Positions 25,790-35,100 of a DNA stretch of 56,960 nucleotides are shown here, piece after piece; positions within the stretch are counted from its first letter, which is position 1; each line of letters starts with the position of its first letter. The notes under the pieces were generated by a model. That model saw nothing but the letters and a program-made list of their open reading frames with translations, searched no databases and was not told the DNA's origin. This DNA is from an uncultured Bacteroidales bacterium (GTDB taxonomy: Bacteria; Bacteroidota; Bacteroidia; Bacteroidales; Bacteroidaceae): assembly GCA_902798615.1 (NCBI GenBank), contig CADBXL010000047.1:1-56960 (forward strand), in the 5' to 3' direction. The position numbers and the translations under genes were made by a program.

Positions 25790-26680
25790 ATGATTATCGA
25801 TGATTTCCTCAGGTATATGGAAACGGAGCGGGTGGCATCACCCTTGACCGTTAAGACATACCGCGATGCTATCAGTAACTTCTCGGAGTATGTTAGCTCG
25901 CTCGATGGTCAGTCCCTCGAAACAGCCGATGCGGATGTGGTTCGTGACTGGATAAGCGGTTTGATGGAACAAGGTCGAAAAGCGACCTATGTCTGCAAAC
26001 AACTAAGTGCGGTGAAATCTATGTACCGTTATGCCCTCAAGGCAAAACTGATAGATAGGGATCCAGCTCATCTGGTTACAGGGCCTAAGAAGCAGAAGCC
26101 CCTGCCGGTATTCCTCAAGGAATCGGAAGCAGAAAGGTTGTTTGATGGCTTGCAATGGGATATGGATAATTTTAATGATGTGCGTGCGCGTACTTTGTTA
26201 TTATTGCTATATTCTACCGGAATAAGAAGGGCAGAAGCTGTTGGTATTGACGATGTCGATGTTAATTTCGTGAATGGCGAGATTAAGGTAACAGGCAAAA
26301 GACGCAAGCAGCGTCTGATACCAATGACTGATGAACTGGCGGAAGCCCTGAATTATTATATTGGTATGCGGAATGGGTGTATTGCCCAGCGTAGCAGCGA
26401 GGCTCTCCTTGTGAGTGACAAGGGTGAAAGAGTTACAGTCGGGTGGGTGTATTCCACCGTTCGTGACAAACTCTCTCTGGTTACTTCTATGAAGAAGCGC
26501 TCTCCGCACGTACTCCGACATTCATTTGCCACTTCAATGCTTAACCATGAGGCTCAGTTGGGCAGCGTCCAGAAGCTGCTCGGTCATGAGAGCATAGCAA
26601 CGACTGAAGTTTACACACATGTGACATTCGAGGATCTTAAGAGAATTTACAAAAAAGCCCACCCCCGGGCTGAAGTCTAA
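25790..26680 (+). CDS. xerC: Tyrosine recombinase XerC-like
   Basis: A 296-residue site-specific recombinase. An N-terminal SAM-like DNA-binding domain (1-95) precedes the catalytic domain, with the residues Arg146 (TGIRRAE), Lys170, His240-x-x-Arg243 (HVLRH), His266 (LLGHESI) and nucleophile Tyr275 (TTEVYTH). Length and the conserved place between rpsU and hpf fit the chromosome-dimer resolving XerC/XerD of Bacteroidetes, not a mobile-element integrase. It would act at the dif site near the replication terminus with its partner recombinase; no dif-like site was identified here. Confidence 0.9.
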   Translation: MIIDDFLRYMETERVASPLTVKTYRDAISNFSEYVSSLDGQSLETADADVVRDWISGLMEQGRKATYVCKQLSAVKSMYRYALKAKLIDRDPAHLVTGPKKQKPLPVFLKESEAERLFDGLQWDMDNFNDVRARTLLLLLYSTGIRRAEAVGIDDVDVNFVNGEIKVTGKRRKQRLIPMTDELAEALNYYIGMRNGCIAQRSSEALLVSDKGERVTVGWVYSTVRDKLSLVTSMKKRSPHVLRHSFATSMLNHEAQLGSVQKLLGHESIATTEVYTHVTFEDLKRIYKKAHPRAEV

Positions 26681-26700
26681 CTTTTAAAAACAAGTTAACC

Positions 26701-27000
26701 ATGGAAATTAAGATTCAGGCAGTCAATTTTGACGCACAGGAGAAATTACAGGAGTTTGTCAACAAGAAAGTAGAGAAACTCTCAAAGTCTTACGATGATA
26801 TAAAGAAAGTTGAGGTGCAACTTAAAGTTGTCAAGCCTGCTACCGCTCTGAATAAAAATGTGAGCATGAATGTGGGCATACCTGGGGTTCCTGTTTTCGT
26901 AGAGAAGACATGTGATACTTTTGAGGAGGGTGTTGACCTCTGTGTGGATGCCCTGAAGGTAAAATTGGCAAAAATCAAGGAAAAAGCGAGAAATCATTAA
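26701..27000 (+). CDS. hpf: Ribosome hibernation promoting factor (short HPF/RaiA family)
   Basis: A 99-residue protein of the HPF/YfiA family (MEIKIQAVNFDAQEKLQEFVNKKVEKLSKSYDD... with VEKTCDTFEEGVDLCVDALKVKLAKIKEK). It binds the 30S decoding region and stabilises inactive ribosomes in starvation. It is the short form without the C-terminal dimerisation domain. It follows xerC by 20 bases and ends the rpsU-xerC-hpf unit. Confidence 0.92.
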   Translation: MEIKIQAVNFDAQEKLQEFVNKKVEKLSKSYDDIKKVEVQLKVVKPATALNKNVSMNVGIPGVPVFVEKTCDTFEEGVDLCVDALKVKLAKIKEKARNH

Positions 27001-27016
27001 AAAACTTCGCGAAAAG

Positions 27017-27049
27017 TTTGGTGATTTAAAAAAATATGCGTACCTTTGC
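27017..27049 (+). promoter_or_regulatory. Promoter of the tRNA-tuf operon
   Basis: TTTG at 27017-27020, 20-base spacer, TACCTTTGC at 27041-27049, followed 53 bases later by the first tRNA. Confidence 0.85.
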
Positions 27050-27101
27050 ATCCGAAATCAAAAAATGAGTCCTTTTTTGAGTCTCAAAAAGGTGCAAACC
27101 T

Positions 27102-27175
27102 GCCTCTTTAGCTCAGTTGGCCAGAGCACGTGATTTGTAATCTCGGGGTCGTTGGTTCGAATCCGACAAGAGGCT
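27102..27175 (+). tRNA. tRNA-Thr (TGT)
   Basis: Acceptor arms GCCTCTT (27102-27108) and AAGAGGC (27168-27174) pair fully; the anticodon loop TTTGTAA gives TGT. The T-arm holds GGTTCGAATCC. Confidence 0.95.
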
Positions 27176-27229
27176 CTCCTATAAGAGATAGGAGATTGTT
27201 TTAGAAGCAAGGGGACGCATATATTTTGA

Positions 27230-27312
27230 GGGTGGTTACCAGAGTGGCCAAATGGGGCAGACTGTAAATCTGCTGGTTTTTACCTTCGGTGGTTCGAATC
27301 CATCACCACCCA
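27230..27312 (+). tRNA. tRNA-Tyr (GTA)
   Basis: Acceptor arms GGGTGGT (27230-27236) and ACCACCC (27305-27311) pair fully, the anticodon loop CTGTAAA gives GTA, and a long variable arm (TGGTTTTTACCTTCGG) is present, as expected for type II tRNA-Tyr. Confidence 0.95.
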
Positions 27313-27324
27313 CTCAAGTTGGTT

Positions 27325-27360
27325 AACGCGAGTATAGGATTGCTTATTCTCGCGTTTTTT
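27325..27360 (+). terminator. Terminator-like hairpin inside the tRNA cluster
   Basis: Arms AACGCGAG and CTCGCGTT with six T after. Because the tRNA-Gly and tuf genes follow without another clear promoter, it may only partly terminate or may help RNA processing. Confidence 0.65.
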
Positions 27361-27373
27361 CTTCCAAGACAAT

Positions 27374-27446
27374 GCGGAAATAGCTCAGTTGATAGAGCAC
27401 TAGCCTTCCAAGCTGGGGGTCGCGGGTTTGAGCCCCGTTTTCCGCT
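27374..27446 (+). tRNA. tRNA-Gly (TCC)
   Basis: Acceptor arms GCGGAAA (27374-27380) and TTTCCGC (27439-27445); the anticodon loop CTTCCAA gives TCC. A CCA is encoded directly after the discriminator base (27447-27449). Confidence 0.95.
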
Positions 27447-27452
27447 CCACTT

Positions 27453-27495
27453 GCTGTAATAGCTCAGTGGTTGAGTTCAACTCTCAGTTACAGCT
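27453..27495 (+). pseudogene. Truncated tRNA, probably tRNA-Thr (GGT), lacking the anticodon arm
   Basis: GCTGTAA (27453-27459) pairs fully with TTACAGC (27488-27494), and TGAG-TTCAACT-CTCA forms a short T-arm. The start reads TAGCTCAGTGG, a normal D-arm 5' half, but the D-stem 3' half, anticodon arm and variable loop are absent: 43 bases instead of about 73. In the classical thrU-tyrU-glyT-thrT-tuf order this place belongs to tRNA-Thr (GGT). The outcome is an acceptor/T-arm minihelix that cannot decode. Confidence 0.75.
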
Positions 27496-27604
27496 CATCA
27501 TTCTTGACCTCGTGGTTTCATAAGCCAAGAGGATTTTGCATGAAAGAAAAAAGCGAGGAGTCTAAACTAGACAATATCGAATAATAATAATAAAATTTAA
27601 AGCA

Positions 27605-28792
27605 ATGGCAAAAGAAAATTTTGTACGTGACAAAGTCCACGTAAACATTGGTACCATCGGTCACGTTGACCACGGTAAGACAACTTTGACTGCAGCTATC
27701 ACAACCGTTCTTGCTAAGAAGGGTCTCTCTGAGGTTAAGTCATTCGATCAGATCGATAACGCACCTGAGGAGAAGGAGCGTGGTATCACTATCAACACAG
27801 CTCACGTTGAGTATCAGACTGCAAAGCGTCACTATGCTCACGTTGACTGCCCAGGACACGCTGACTATGTAAAGAACATGGTAACTGGTGCTGCTCAGAT
27901 GGATGGTGCTATCATCGTAGTTGCTGCTACTGATGGTCCTATGCCACAGACTCGTGAGCACGTACTTCTCGCTCGTCAGGTAAACGTTCCACGTCTTGTT
28001 GTATTCCTCAACAAGTGTGATATGGTTAACGATGAGGAAATGCTTGAGCTCGTTGAGATGGAAATGCGTGAGCTTCTCTCTCAGTATGATTTCGACGGTG
28101 ACAATACTCCTATCATCCGTGGTTCTGCACTTGGTGCTCTTAACGGTGTACCTGAGTGGGAGGACAAGATCATGGAGCTTATGGATGCTTGTGATACATG
28201 GATTCAGGATCCTCCACGTGACCTCGATAAGCCATTCCTTATGCCAGTTGAGGACGTATTCTCAATCACAGGTCGTGGTACTGTTGCTACTGGTCGTATC
28301 GAGACTGGTAAGATCCACGTAGGTGATGAGGTTGAGCTCCTCGGTCTTGGTGAGGACAAGAAGTCTGTTGTAACAGGCGTTGAGATGTTCCGTAAGATCC
28401 TTGATGAGGGTCAGGCTGGTGATAACGTAGGTCTTCTCCTCCGTGGTATCGATAAGGCTGAGATCAAGCGTGGTATGGTTCTCTGTCACCCAGGACAGAT
28501 TAAGCCATTCAAGAAGTTCAAGGCTTCTATCTATGTGCTGAAGAAGGAAGAGGGTGGTCGTCACACTCCATTCGGTAACAAGTATCGTCCACAGTTCTAT
28601 CTTCGCACAATGGACTGTACTGGTGAGATCACACTCCCAGCAGGTGTTGAGATGGTAATGCCTGGTGATAACGTTGAGATTACAGTAGAGCTTATCTACG
28701 CTGTTGCTCTTAACGCTGGTCTCCGCTTCGCTATCCGTGAGGGTGGTCGTACAGTAGGTTCTGGCCAGATCACAGAGGTATACGAGGATTAA
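27605..28792 (+). CDS. tuf: Elongation factor Tu
   Basis: GTPase delivering aminoacyl-tRNA to the ribosome. G1 GHVDHGKT, switch [14 protein letters not shown]3 DCPGHADY, G4 NKCD and G5 GSAL are all present, followed by domains 2 and 3 ending [11 protein letters not shown]. The 395-residue length is normal and no internal deletion is seen. It is the protein-coding gene of the tRNA-Thr-Tyr-Gly-(Thr)-tuf operon. Confidence 0.98.
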   Translation: MAKENFVRDKVHVNIGTIGHVDHGKTTLTAAITTVLAKKGLSEVKSFDQIDNAPEEKERGITINTAHVEYQTAKRHYAHVDCPGHADYVKNMVTGAAQMDGAIIVVAATDGPMPQTREHVLLARQVNVPRLVVFLNKCDMVNDEEMLELVEMEMRELLSQYDFDGDNTPIIRGSALGALNGVPEWEDKIMELMDACDTWIQDPPRDLDKPFLMPVEDVFSITGRGTVATGRIETGKIHVGDEVELLGLGEDKKSVVTGVEMFRKILDEGQAGDNVGLLLRGIDKAEIKRGMVLCHPGQIKPFKKFKASIYVLKKEEGGRHTPFGNKYRPQFYLRTMDCTGEITLPAGVEMVMPGDNVEITVELIYAVALNAGLRFAIREGGRTVGSGQITEVYED

Positions 28793-28864
28793 TCCTTGGA
28801 TCAAATCATTCTGAAGATTTAAAAATCAGATATAGATTCCCGGTCTTCGGGCTGGGAATCACTT

Positions 28865-28935
28865 ACGAGAGTCCTCCAATGGTAGGAGAGCGGTCTCCAA
28901 AACCGTCAATGTGGGTTCGATTCCTGCCTCTCGTG
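28865..28935 (+). tRNA. tRNA-Trp (CCA)
   Basis: Acceptor arms ACGAGAG (28865-28871) and CTCTCGT (28928-28934) pair fully; the anticodon loop CTCCAAA gives CCA. A hairpin GATTCCC/GGGAATC (28835-28860) precedes it and may mark a processing site between tuf and the tRNA. Confidence 0.95.
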
Positions 28936-28951
28936 CTAAAAGAAAGATAAT

Positions 28952-29140
28952 ATGAATAAGATAGTAAATTATTGCAAAGCTTGTTACGATGAGCTTGCGC
29001 ATAAAACATCTTGGCCAACAAGATCTGAATTGACTCATTCTGCAATGGTTGTATTATCTGCTTCCCTTTTCATTGCAGTTGTTGTGTTCGGTATGGACTC
29101 AGTCTTCAGATTTGTCATGAGTACAATTTATCCTAACTAA
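28952..29140 (+). CDS. secE: Preprotein translocase subunit SecE
   Basis: A 62-residue single-helix SecE: amphipathic region ACYDELAHKTSWPTRSEL with the conserved W-P-T/S pattern, then the membrane helix VVLSASLFIAVVVFGMDSVF. Part of the SecYEG channel. It sits between tRNA-Trp and nusG, the conserved order. Confidence 0.95.
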   Translation: MNKIVNYCKACYDELAHKTSWPTRSELTHSAMVVLSASLFIAVVVFGMDSVFRFVMSTIYPN

Positions 29141-29155
29141 TTCTTAAGGAAAATC

Positions 29156-29701
29156 ATGGCTGAAAAAGGAATGAAATGGTACGTGATGCGTGCTGTCAGC
29201 GGAAAGGAACAAAAGCTAAAGGAATACATCGAGAAGGAGATGAGTCATAATGATTTTCTCCGTTCAAATGTAAGCCAGGTTCTCCTTCCTGTTGAGAAGC
29301 ATGCTGCTTTGCGTAATGGTAAGCGTGTTGTGAAAGAGAAGGTTGCTCTTCCAGGATACGTTTTTGTTGAGGCCAATCTCATAGGAGATATGGCTCATAC
29401 TTTGCGCTTCATGCCTAATTGCCTCGGTTTTCTTGGTGGTTTGGATGATCCTACACCTGTTCGTCAATCTGACATCAACAAGATGCTCGGTACAGCAGAA
29501 GATACTGTACTTGTAGAGGAAGTTGATATTCCATACATGGTTGATGAAATCGTGAAGGTTACTGATGGTCCATTCAGCGGTTTCTCTGGTGTCATCGAGG
29601 AGGTGAATGCAGAGAAGCGTAAACTGAAGGTGATGGTTAAGATCTTCGGACGTAAGACACCTCTGGAGCTCGGTTTTATGCAAGTAGAAAAGGAGGCTTA
29701 A
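29156..29701 (+). CDS. nusG: Transcription termination/antitermination factor NusG
   Basis: A 181-residue NusG binding RNA polymerase and linking it to Rho or the ribosome. The N-terminal NGN domain begins [20 protein letters not shown] with the PGYVFV motif ([12 protein letters not shown]), and the C-terminal KOW domain contains [25 protein letters not shown]. It follows secE by 15 bases and precedes the L11 gene. Confidence 0.97.
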   Translation: MAEKGMKWYVMRAVSGKEQKLKEYIEKEMSHNDFLRSNVSQVLLPVEKHAALRNGKRVVKEKVALPGYVFVEANLIGDMAHTLRFMPNCLGFLGGLDDPTPVRQSDINKMLGTAEDTVLVEEVDIPYMVDEIVKVTDGPFSGFSGVIEEVNAEKRKLKVMVKIFGRKTPLELGFMQVEKEA

Positions 29702-29786
29702 TATCGGATTGTTTTCAAGTTACAGGAAACATGATTGTATCAGGCTGACTTTATATACATTCACACAATTTTAATATTAACAAAAA

Positions 29787-30224
29787 ATGGCTAAAGAAGT
29801 TGCTGGATTTATCAAGTTACAGATTAAAGGCGGCGCTGCGAATCCTTCACCTCCAGTAGGCCCTGCTCTGGGTTCTAAGGGTATTAACATCATGGGATTC
29901 TGCAAGGAGTTCAATGCCCGTACCCAGGATAAGGCAGGTAAGGTTCTTCCTGTTGTTATCACTTACTACGCTGACAAATCATACAGCTTTGAGATCAAGA
30001 CTCCACCTGCAGCTGTTCAGCTGAAGGAGATTGCCAAGATCAAGTCAGGTTCTTCTACTCCTAACCGTAAGAAGGTTGCAGAGGTAACTTGGGATCAGAT
30101 CAAGGCTATCGCAGAGGACAAAATGCCAGACCTCAATTGTTTCACAGTAGAGTCTGCTATGCGTCTCATCGCTGGTACCGCACGTAGTATGGGTATCACT
30201 GTAAAGGGAGATTTTCCTGCTTAA
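29787..30224 (+). CDS. rplK: Ribosomal protein uL11
   Basis: A 145-residue L11 of the GTPase-associated centre. N-terminal [26 protein letters not shown] and C-terminal RNA-binding [12 protein letters not shown] are typical. Two residues shorter than the common Bacteroidetes form at the C-terminus. It is in the conserved nusG-rplK-rplA-rplJ-rplL-rpoB-rpoC order. Confidence 0.97.
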   Translation: MAKEVAGFIKLQIKGGAANPSPPVGPALGSKGINIMGFCKEFNARTQDKAGKVLPVVITYYADKSYSFEIKTPPAAVQLKEIAKIKSGSSTPNRKKVAEVTWDQIKAIAEDKMPDLNCFTVESAMRLIAGTARSMGITVKGDFPA

Positions 30225-30278
30225 GTAATTCATTTCCGGGAGACGTAAGTCGTTTGTACCGAAAAAACTTCAAAGAAA

Positions 30279-30971
30279 ATGAGTAAATTGACAAAAAATC
30301 AAAAGGCAGTTGCTGGTAAGGTTGATGCTAACAAGGCATATACTCTTGCTGAGGCTGCAGCACTCGTCAAGGAAATCACTACAACAAAGTTTGATGCATC
30401 TATTGATGTTGACATTCGTCTTGGTGTAGATCCTCGTAAGGCTAACCAGATGGTTCGTGGCGTTGTGTCACTTCCAAACGGAACTGGTAAGGTTACTCGT
30501 GTGCTCGCACTCTGTACTCCTGATCAGGAGGCAGCTGCTAAGGAAGCTGGTGCTGACTATGTTGGTCTTGATGAGTATATCGAAAAGATCAAGGGTGGTT
30601 GGACTGACGTTGATGTCATTATCACTATGCCTTCTTGCATGGGTAAGATCGGTCCTATCGGTCGTATCCTTGGTCCTCGTGGCCTTATGCCAAACCCAAA
30701 GAGCGGTACTGTAACAATGAACATTGCTCAGGCTGTTAAGGAGGTTAAGCAGGGTAAGATTGACTTCAAGGTTGACAAGACTGGTATCATCCACACATCT
30801 ATTGGTAAGGTATCAATGACAGCAGATCAGATCTTCGGTAACGCTAAGGAGTTTATCTCTACCGTTAACAAGCTCAAGCCAGCTGCTGCAAAGGGCACAT
30901 ACATCAAGAGTATCTTTATTTCAAGCACTATGAGTAAGGGTATCAAGATTGATCCTAAATCAGCCGAGTAA
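30279..30971 (+). CDS. rplA: Ribosomal protein uL1
   Basis: A 230-residue L1 of the ribosomal stalk that moves with the E-site tRNA; in other bacteria it also represses its own operon. The family motif [12 protein letters not shown] (preceded by [12 protein letters not shown]) is present and the C-terminus [14 protein letters not shown] is normal. It follows rplK by 54 bases. Confidence 0.97.
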   Translation: MSKLTKNQKAVAGKVDANKAYTLAEAAALVKEITTTKFDASIDVDIRLGVDPRKANQMVRGVVSLPNGTGKVTRVLALCTPDQEAAAKEAGADYVGLDEYIEKIKGGWTDVDVIITMPSCMGKIGPIGRILGPRGLMPNPKSGTVTMNIAQAVKEVKQGKIDFKVDKTGIIHTSIGKVSMTADQIFGNAKEFISTVNKLKPAAAKGTYIKSIFISSTMSKGIKIDPKSAE

Positions 30972-30989
30972 CTCTAAAAGTTTTGTAAA

Positions 30990-31508
30990 ATGAAAAAAGA
31001 AGTAAAAGATACTATCATCACCGAGCTTGGTGAGCTGTTGAAGCAGTATCCACATTTCTACCTCGTTGACTTGACAGGTTTGAATGCTGCTGACACAAGT
31101 GCACTTCGCCGTAAGTGTTTCAAGAGCGAGATTAAGCTCGTTGTTGCAAAGAACAAGCTTCTGCGCAAGGCTTTTGATGCATCTGATGTTGATTTCTCTG
31201 CTCTTTACGATACTCTCAAGGGTACTACAGCTCTGATGTTCTGTCAGACAGCTAACGTGCCTGCTAAGCTTCTCAAGGAGTTCAAGGATGTAAATCCAAC
31301 TCTTAAGGCTGCTTATGCTGAGGAAATGGTATTCGTTGGTGCTGAGAATCTCTCACAGCTTGCTGCAATCAAGAGCAAGAACGAGGTTATCGCCGATATC
31401 GTTGCTCTTCTTCAGTCTCCTGCAAAGAACGTTGTATCTGCACTCCAGGGTTCTGCTGGTGGCAAGATTCACGGTCTCCTCGAGACTCTCTCAAAGAAGG
31501 AGGCATAA
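30990..31508 (+). CDS. rplJ: Ribosomal protein uL10
   Basis: A 172-residue L10, the base of the L7/L12 stalk. N-terminal rRNA-binding part (YLVDLTGLNAADTSALRRKC, KNKLLRKAF) and the C-terminal helix that binds L7/L12 dimers (VSALQGSAGGKIHGLLETLSKKE) are visible. It starts 18 bases after rplA. A nonamer C(C/T)GG array follows before rplL. Confidence 0.97.
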   Translation: MKKEVKDTIITELGELLKQYPHFYLVDLTGLNAADTSALRRKCFKSEIKLVVAKNKLLRKAFDASDVDFSALYDTLKGTTALMFCQTANVPAKLLKEFKDVNPTLKAAYAEEMVFVGAENLSQLAAIKSKNEVIADIVALLQSPAKNVVSALQGSAGGKIHGLLETLSKKEA

Positions 31509-31515
31509 ATCATTC

Positions 31516-31563
31516 CCGGTTCTACCGGAACTACCGGATATACCGGCTTACCGGATTCTCCGG
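31516..31563. repeat. Nonamer-period CCGG array between rplJ and rplL
   Basis: CCGG starts at 31516, 31525, 31534, 31543, 31551 and 31560: steps of 9, 9, 9, 8 and 9 bases. The units resemble (T/C)TACCGGA. A similar array lies just after rplL. Confidence 0.7.
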
Positions 31564-31610
31564 AAACATAACAAAAACAAAAGTATAAACAATAAAAAAT
31601 TTTAAATAAA

Positions 31611-31991
31611 ATGGCAGATATTAAAGCTATTGCTGAGGAACTCGTAAACCTCACAGTTAAGGAAGTAAATGAACTCGCACAGGTCCTCAAGGACGAGTAT
31701 GGTATTGAGCCAGCTGCTGCAGCTGTTGCTGTTGCTGCAGGTCCAGCTGCTGCTGGTGAAGCTGCTGGTGCAGAGGAGAAGGACTCTTTCGATGTTGTTC
31801 TCGCTGAGGTAGGTGGCGCTAAGCTCGCTGTTGTAAAGGCTGTTAAGGAGGCTTGTGGTCTCGGTCTTAAGGAAGCTAAGGATCTCGTTGACGGTGCTCC
31901 TTCTAAGATCAAGGAGGGTATCTCAAAGGCAGAGGCTGAGAACCTTAAGAAGGCTATCGAAGAGGCTGGTGCTAAGGTAGAGCTCAAGTAA
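31611..31991 (+). CDS. rplL: Ribosomal protein bL12 (L7/L12)
   Basis: A 126-residue stalk protein that recruits translation GTPases. It has the N-terminal dimerisation helix ([24 protein letters not shown]), an Ala/Gly hinge ([19 protein letters not shown]) and the C-terminal domain with [27 protein letters not shown]. It is bracketed by two nonamer arrays and followed by an attenuator-like hairpin before rpoB. Confidence 0.98.
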   Translation: MADIKAIAEELVNLTVKEVNELAQVLKDEYGIEPAAAAVAVAAGPAAAGEAAGAEEKDSFDVVLAEVGGAKLAVVKAVKEACGLGLKEAKDLVDGAPSKIKEGISKAEAENLKKAIEEAGAKVELK

Positions 31992-32006
31992 TATGGCTCT
32001 TGCTGA

Positions 32007-32037
32007 CTGGAACTTCTGGGATATCCGGGATTTCTGG
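32007..32037. repeat. Nonamer-period C(C/T)GG array after rplL
   Basis: CTGG at 32007, CTGG at 32016, CCGG at 32025 and CTGG at 32034, each exactly 9 bases apart. It is a weaker counterpart of the array before rplL. Confidence 0.55.
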
Positions 32038-32059
32038 TTACCAACATAAAAAACAAACT

Positions 32060-32148
32060 GGTTAAGATCTACTAAGTAGGTGGGTCTTAACCTTTTTGTT
32101 GTCTTAATAGTGTGAAAGTGAGAGGATATCCTGTGAGAGACTATTAAG
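32060..32148 (+). terminator. Attenuator-like hairpins in the rplL-rpoB spacer
   Basis: GGTTAAGA (32060-32067) pairs with TCTTAACC (32085-32092) and is followed by TTTTT, a classical terminator. A second hairpin CTTAATAGT/ACTATTAAG (32103-32148) enclosing AGGATATCCT follows. Together they could reduce read-through so that more L7/L12 than RNA polymerase is made. Confidence 0.75.
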
Positions 32149-32195
32149 CGGAAATAAATAATAACAAATATATATATTTTTAGATTCATTAATTA

Positions 32196-35100
32196 ATGGC
32201 AGCAAAAGTCGAAAAAAGAGTAAGCTTCGCTCGCGTCAAGAATCCGATGCCATATCCGGATTTCCTTGATGTGCAGCTTAAGTCATTCCGCGACTTCCTT
32301 CAGTTGGATACCCCACCTGAGGACCGTAAGAATGATGGTCTGTACAAGGTCTTTGCAGAGAACTTCCCAATTACAGACACTCGTAATAACTTTGTCCTGG
32401 AGTTCCTGGACTACTACATTGATCCGCCTCGCTATACTATCGAGGAGTGCCTTGAGAGAGGTCTGACATACAGCGTGCCTATGAAGGCAAAGATGAAGCT
32501 GTTCTGTACTGACCCAGAGCATGAGGATTTCGAGACCATCACTTCTGATGTGTTCCTCGGAACAATCCCTTACATGACCTCAAACGGTACATTCGTAATC
32601 AATGGAGCAGAGCGTGTTGTGGTTTCACAGCTTCACCGTTCTCCAGGTGTGTTCTTCGGTCAGGGTACTCATGCTAATGGTACTGTGCTTTATTCTGCTC
32701 GTATCATTCCATTCAAGGGTTCTTGGATTGAGTTTGCAACTGACATCAACAATGTCATGTTCGCTTACATCGACCGTAAGAAGAAGCTGCCTGTAACAAC
32801 ACTTCTCCGTGCTATTGGCTATGAGAGTGATAAGCAGATTCTTGAGCTCTTTGACCTCGCTGAGGAAATCAAGGTGAACAAGAAGAATCTTCAGGCTTGT
32901 CTTGGCCGTACACTTGCAGCTCGTGTATTGAAGTCTTGGAATGAGGACTTCGTAGATGAGGATACAGGTGAAGTTGTATCTATCGAGCGTAACGAGGTTA
33001 TCCTTGAGCGCGAGACAGAGATTACAAAGGAGAATATCGACCAGATTCTTGATTCTGAGCAGAGAACAATCCTTGTTCACAAGACTGCTGAGTCAGCTTC
33101 TAAGTATGGTATTATCTTCAATACCCTGCTTAAGGACCCATCAAACTCAGAGAAGGAAGCTGTTACATATATCTATCGTCAGTTGCGTAATGCTGATCCT
33201 GCTGATGACCAGAGCGCTCGTGAGGTGATTCAGAACCTCTTCTTCTCTGACAAGCGTTATGACCTTGGTGAGGTTGGTCGTTACAGAATCAACAAGAAGC
33301 TGAACCTTGACACCAGCATGGATGTTCGTACTCTTACTCATGAGGATATCATTGAGATTATCAAGTACCTCATCAACCTCATCAACTCAAATGCTACCGT
33401 TGATGATATCGACCACCTGTCAAACCGTCGTGTTCGCACAGTCGGCGAACAGTTAGCTAATCAGTTCAGCATCGGTCTTGCACGTATGAGCCGCACAATC
33501 CGCGAGCGCATGAACGTGCGTGACAATGAGGTCTTCACTCCAACCGACCTTATCAACGCAAAGACTATCTCAAGCGTTATCAACTCGTTCTTCGGAACAA
33601 ACCCATTGTCTCAGTTCATGGACCAGACCAACCCTCTGGCCGAGGTGACACACAAGCGTCGTCTCTCTGCCCTTGGTCCTGGTGGTCTTTCTCGTGAGCG
33701 TGCAGGTTTCGAGGTTCGTGACGTACACTATACTCACTACGGTCGTCTTTGTCCTATCGAGTCTCCTGAGGGACCTAACATCGGTCTTATCTCTTCTCTC
33801 TGTATGTATGCCCAGATCAATAACCTCGGCTTCATCGAGACTCCTTACCGTAAGGTAAACAACTCAGTTGTTGACCTTGACAACGATCATGTAGTATATC
33901 TCACAGCTGAGGAGGAGGAAGACCAGATCATCGGTCAGGGTAATGCTCCACTTAAGGACGATGGTAACTTCATCCGCGAGGTCGTTAAGTGTCGTGAGAA
34001 TTCAGACTTCCCTGTTGTACCACCATCAGAGGTGAACCTCATGGACGTATCTCCACAGCAGATAGCATCTGTAAGTGCAGGTCTTATCCCATTCCTTGAG
34101 CATGATGACGGTCACCGTGCGCTGATGGGATGTAACATGATGCGTCAGGCAGTTCCATTGCTCCACAACGATGCTCCTATCGTTGGTACTGGTCTTGAGC
34201 AGCAGGTATGTGAAGACTCACGTACTATGATTACTGCCGAGGGCGAAGGTGTTATCGAGTATGTTGATGCTACTACAATCCGTATTCTCTACGACCGCAC
34301 AGAGGATGACGAGTTCGTTAGCTTCGAGCCTGCTATCAAGGAATACCGTATTCCTAAGTTCCGCCGTACAAACCAGAACATGACCATCGACCTTCGTCCA
34401 ATCTGTGAGAAGGGACAGCGCGTAAAGGCTGGCGATATCCTCACAGAGGGTTATGCTACTGAGAACGGTGAGCTTGCACTTGGTCGTAATCTCCTCGTTG
34501 CTTACATGCCTTGGAAGGGTTACAACTATGAGGATGCTATCGTACTTAACGAGCGTGTAGTTCGTGAGGATATCCTTACATCTGTTCACGTTGATGAGTA
34601 CTCTCTCGAGGTTCGTGAGACAAAGCGTGGTATGGAGGAATTCACAGCTGATATTCCTAACGTATCAGAGGATGCTACAAAGGATCTCGACGACAACGGT
34701 ATCGTTCGTATCGGTGCTCGAATCGAGCCAGGCGATATCATGATTGGTAAGATCTCTCCTAAGGGTGAGAGCGACCCATCTCCAGAGGAAAAGCTTCTCC
34801 GTGCTATCTTCGGTGACAAGGCTGGTGACGTTAAGGATTCTTCATTGAAGGCTAACCCATCACTCTCAGGTGTGGTAATCGATAAGAAGCTCTTCTCTCG
34901 TGCAATTAAGACTCGTGAGTCAAAGAAGCAGGATAAGATCATCCTTGCTAAGATTGACGAGGAGTACGAGGCAAAGGGTAAGGATCTCAAGGAAATCCTT
35001 GTTGACAAACTCATGACTCTCACAGAGGATAAGACCTCTCAGGGTGTTAAGGACTACACAGGTGCTGAGATCATCACAAAGGGCAGCAAGTTTACAGCTT

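Noticed and set aside
31469-32056. 195-codon minus-strand frame across rplL
   Set aside because: Ser/Ala/Thr-rich shadow of the Ala-rich L7/L12 gene.
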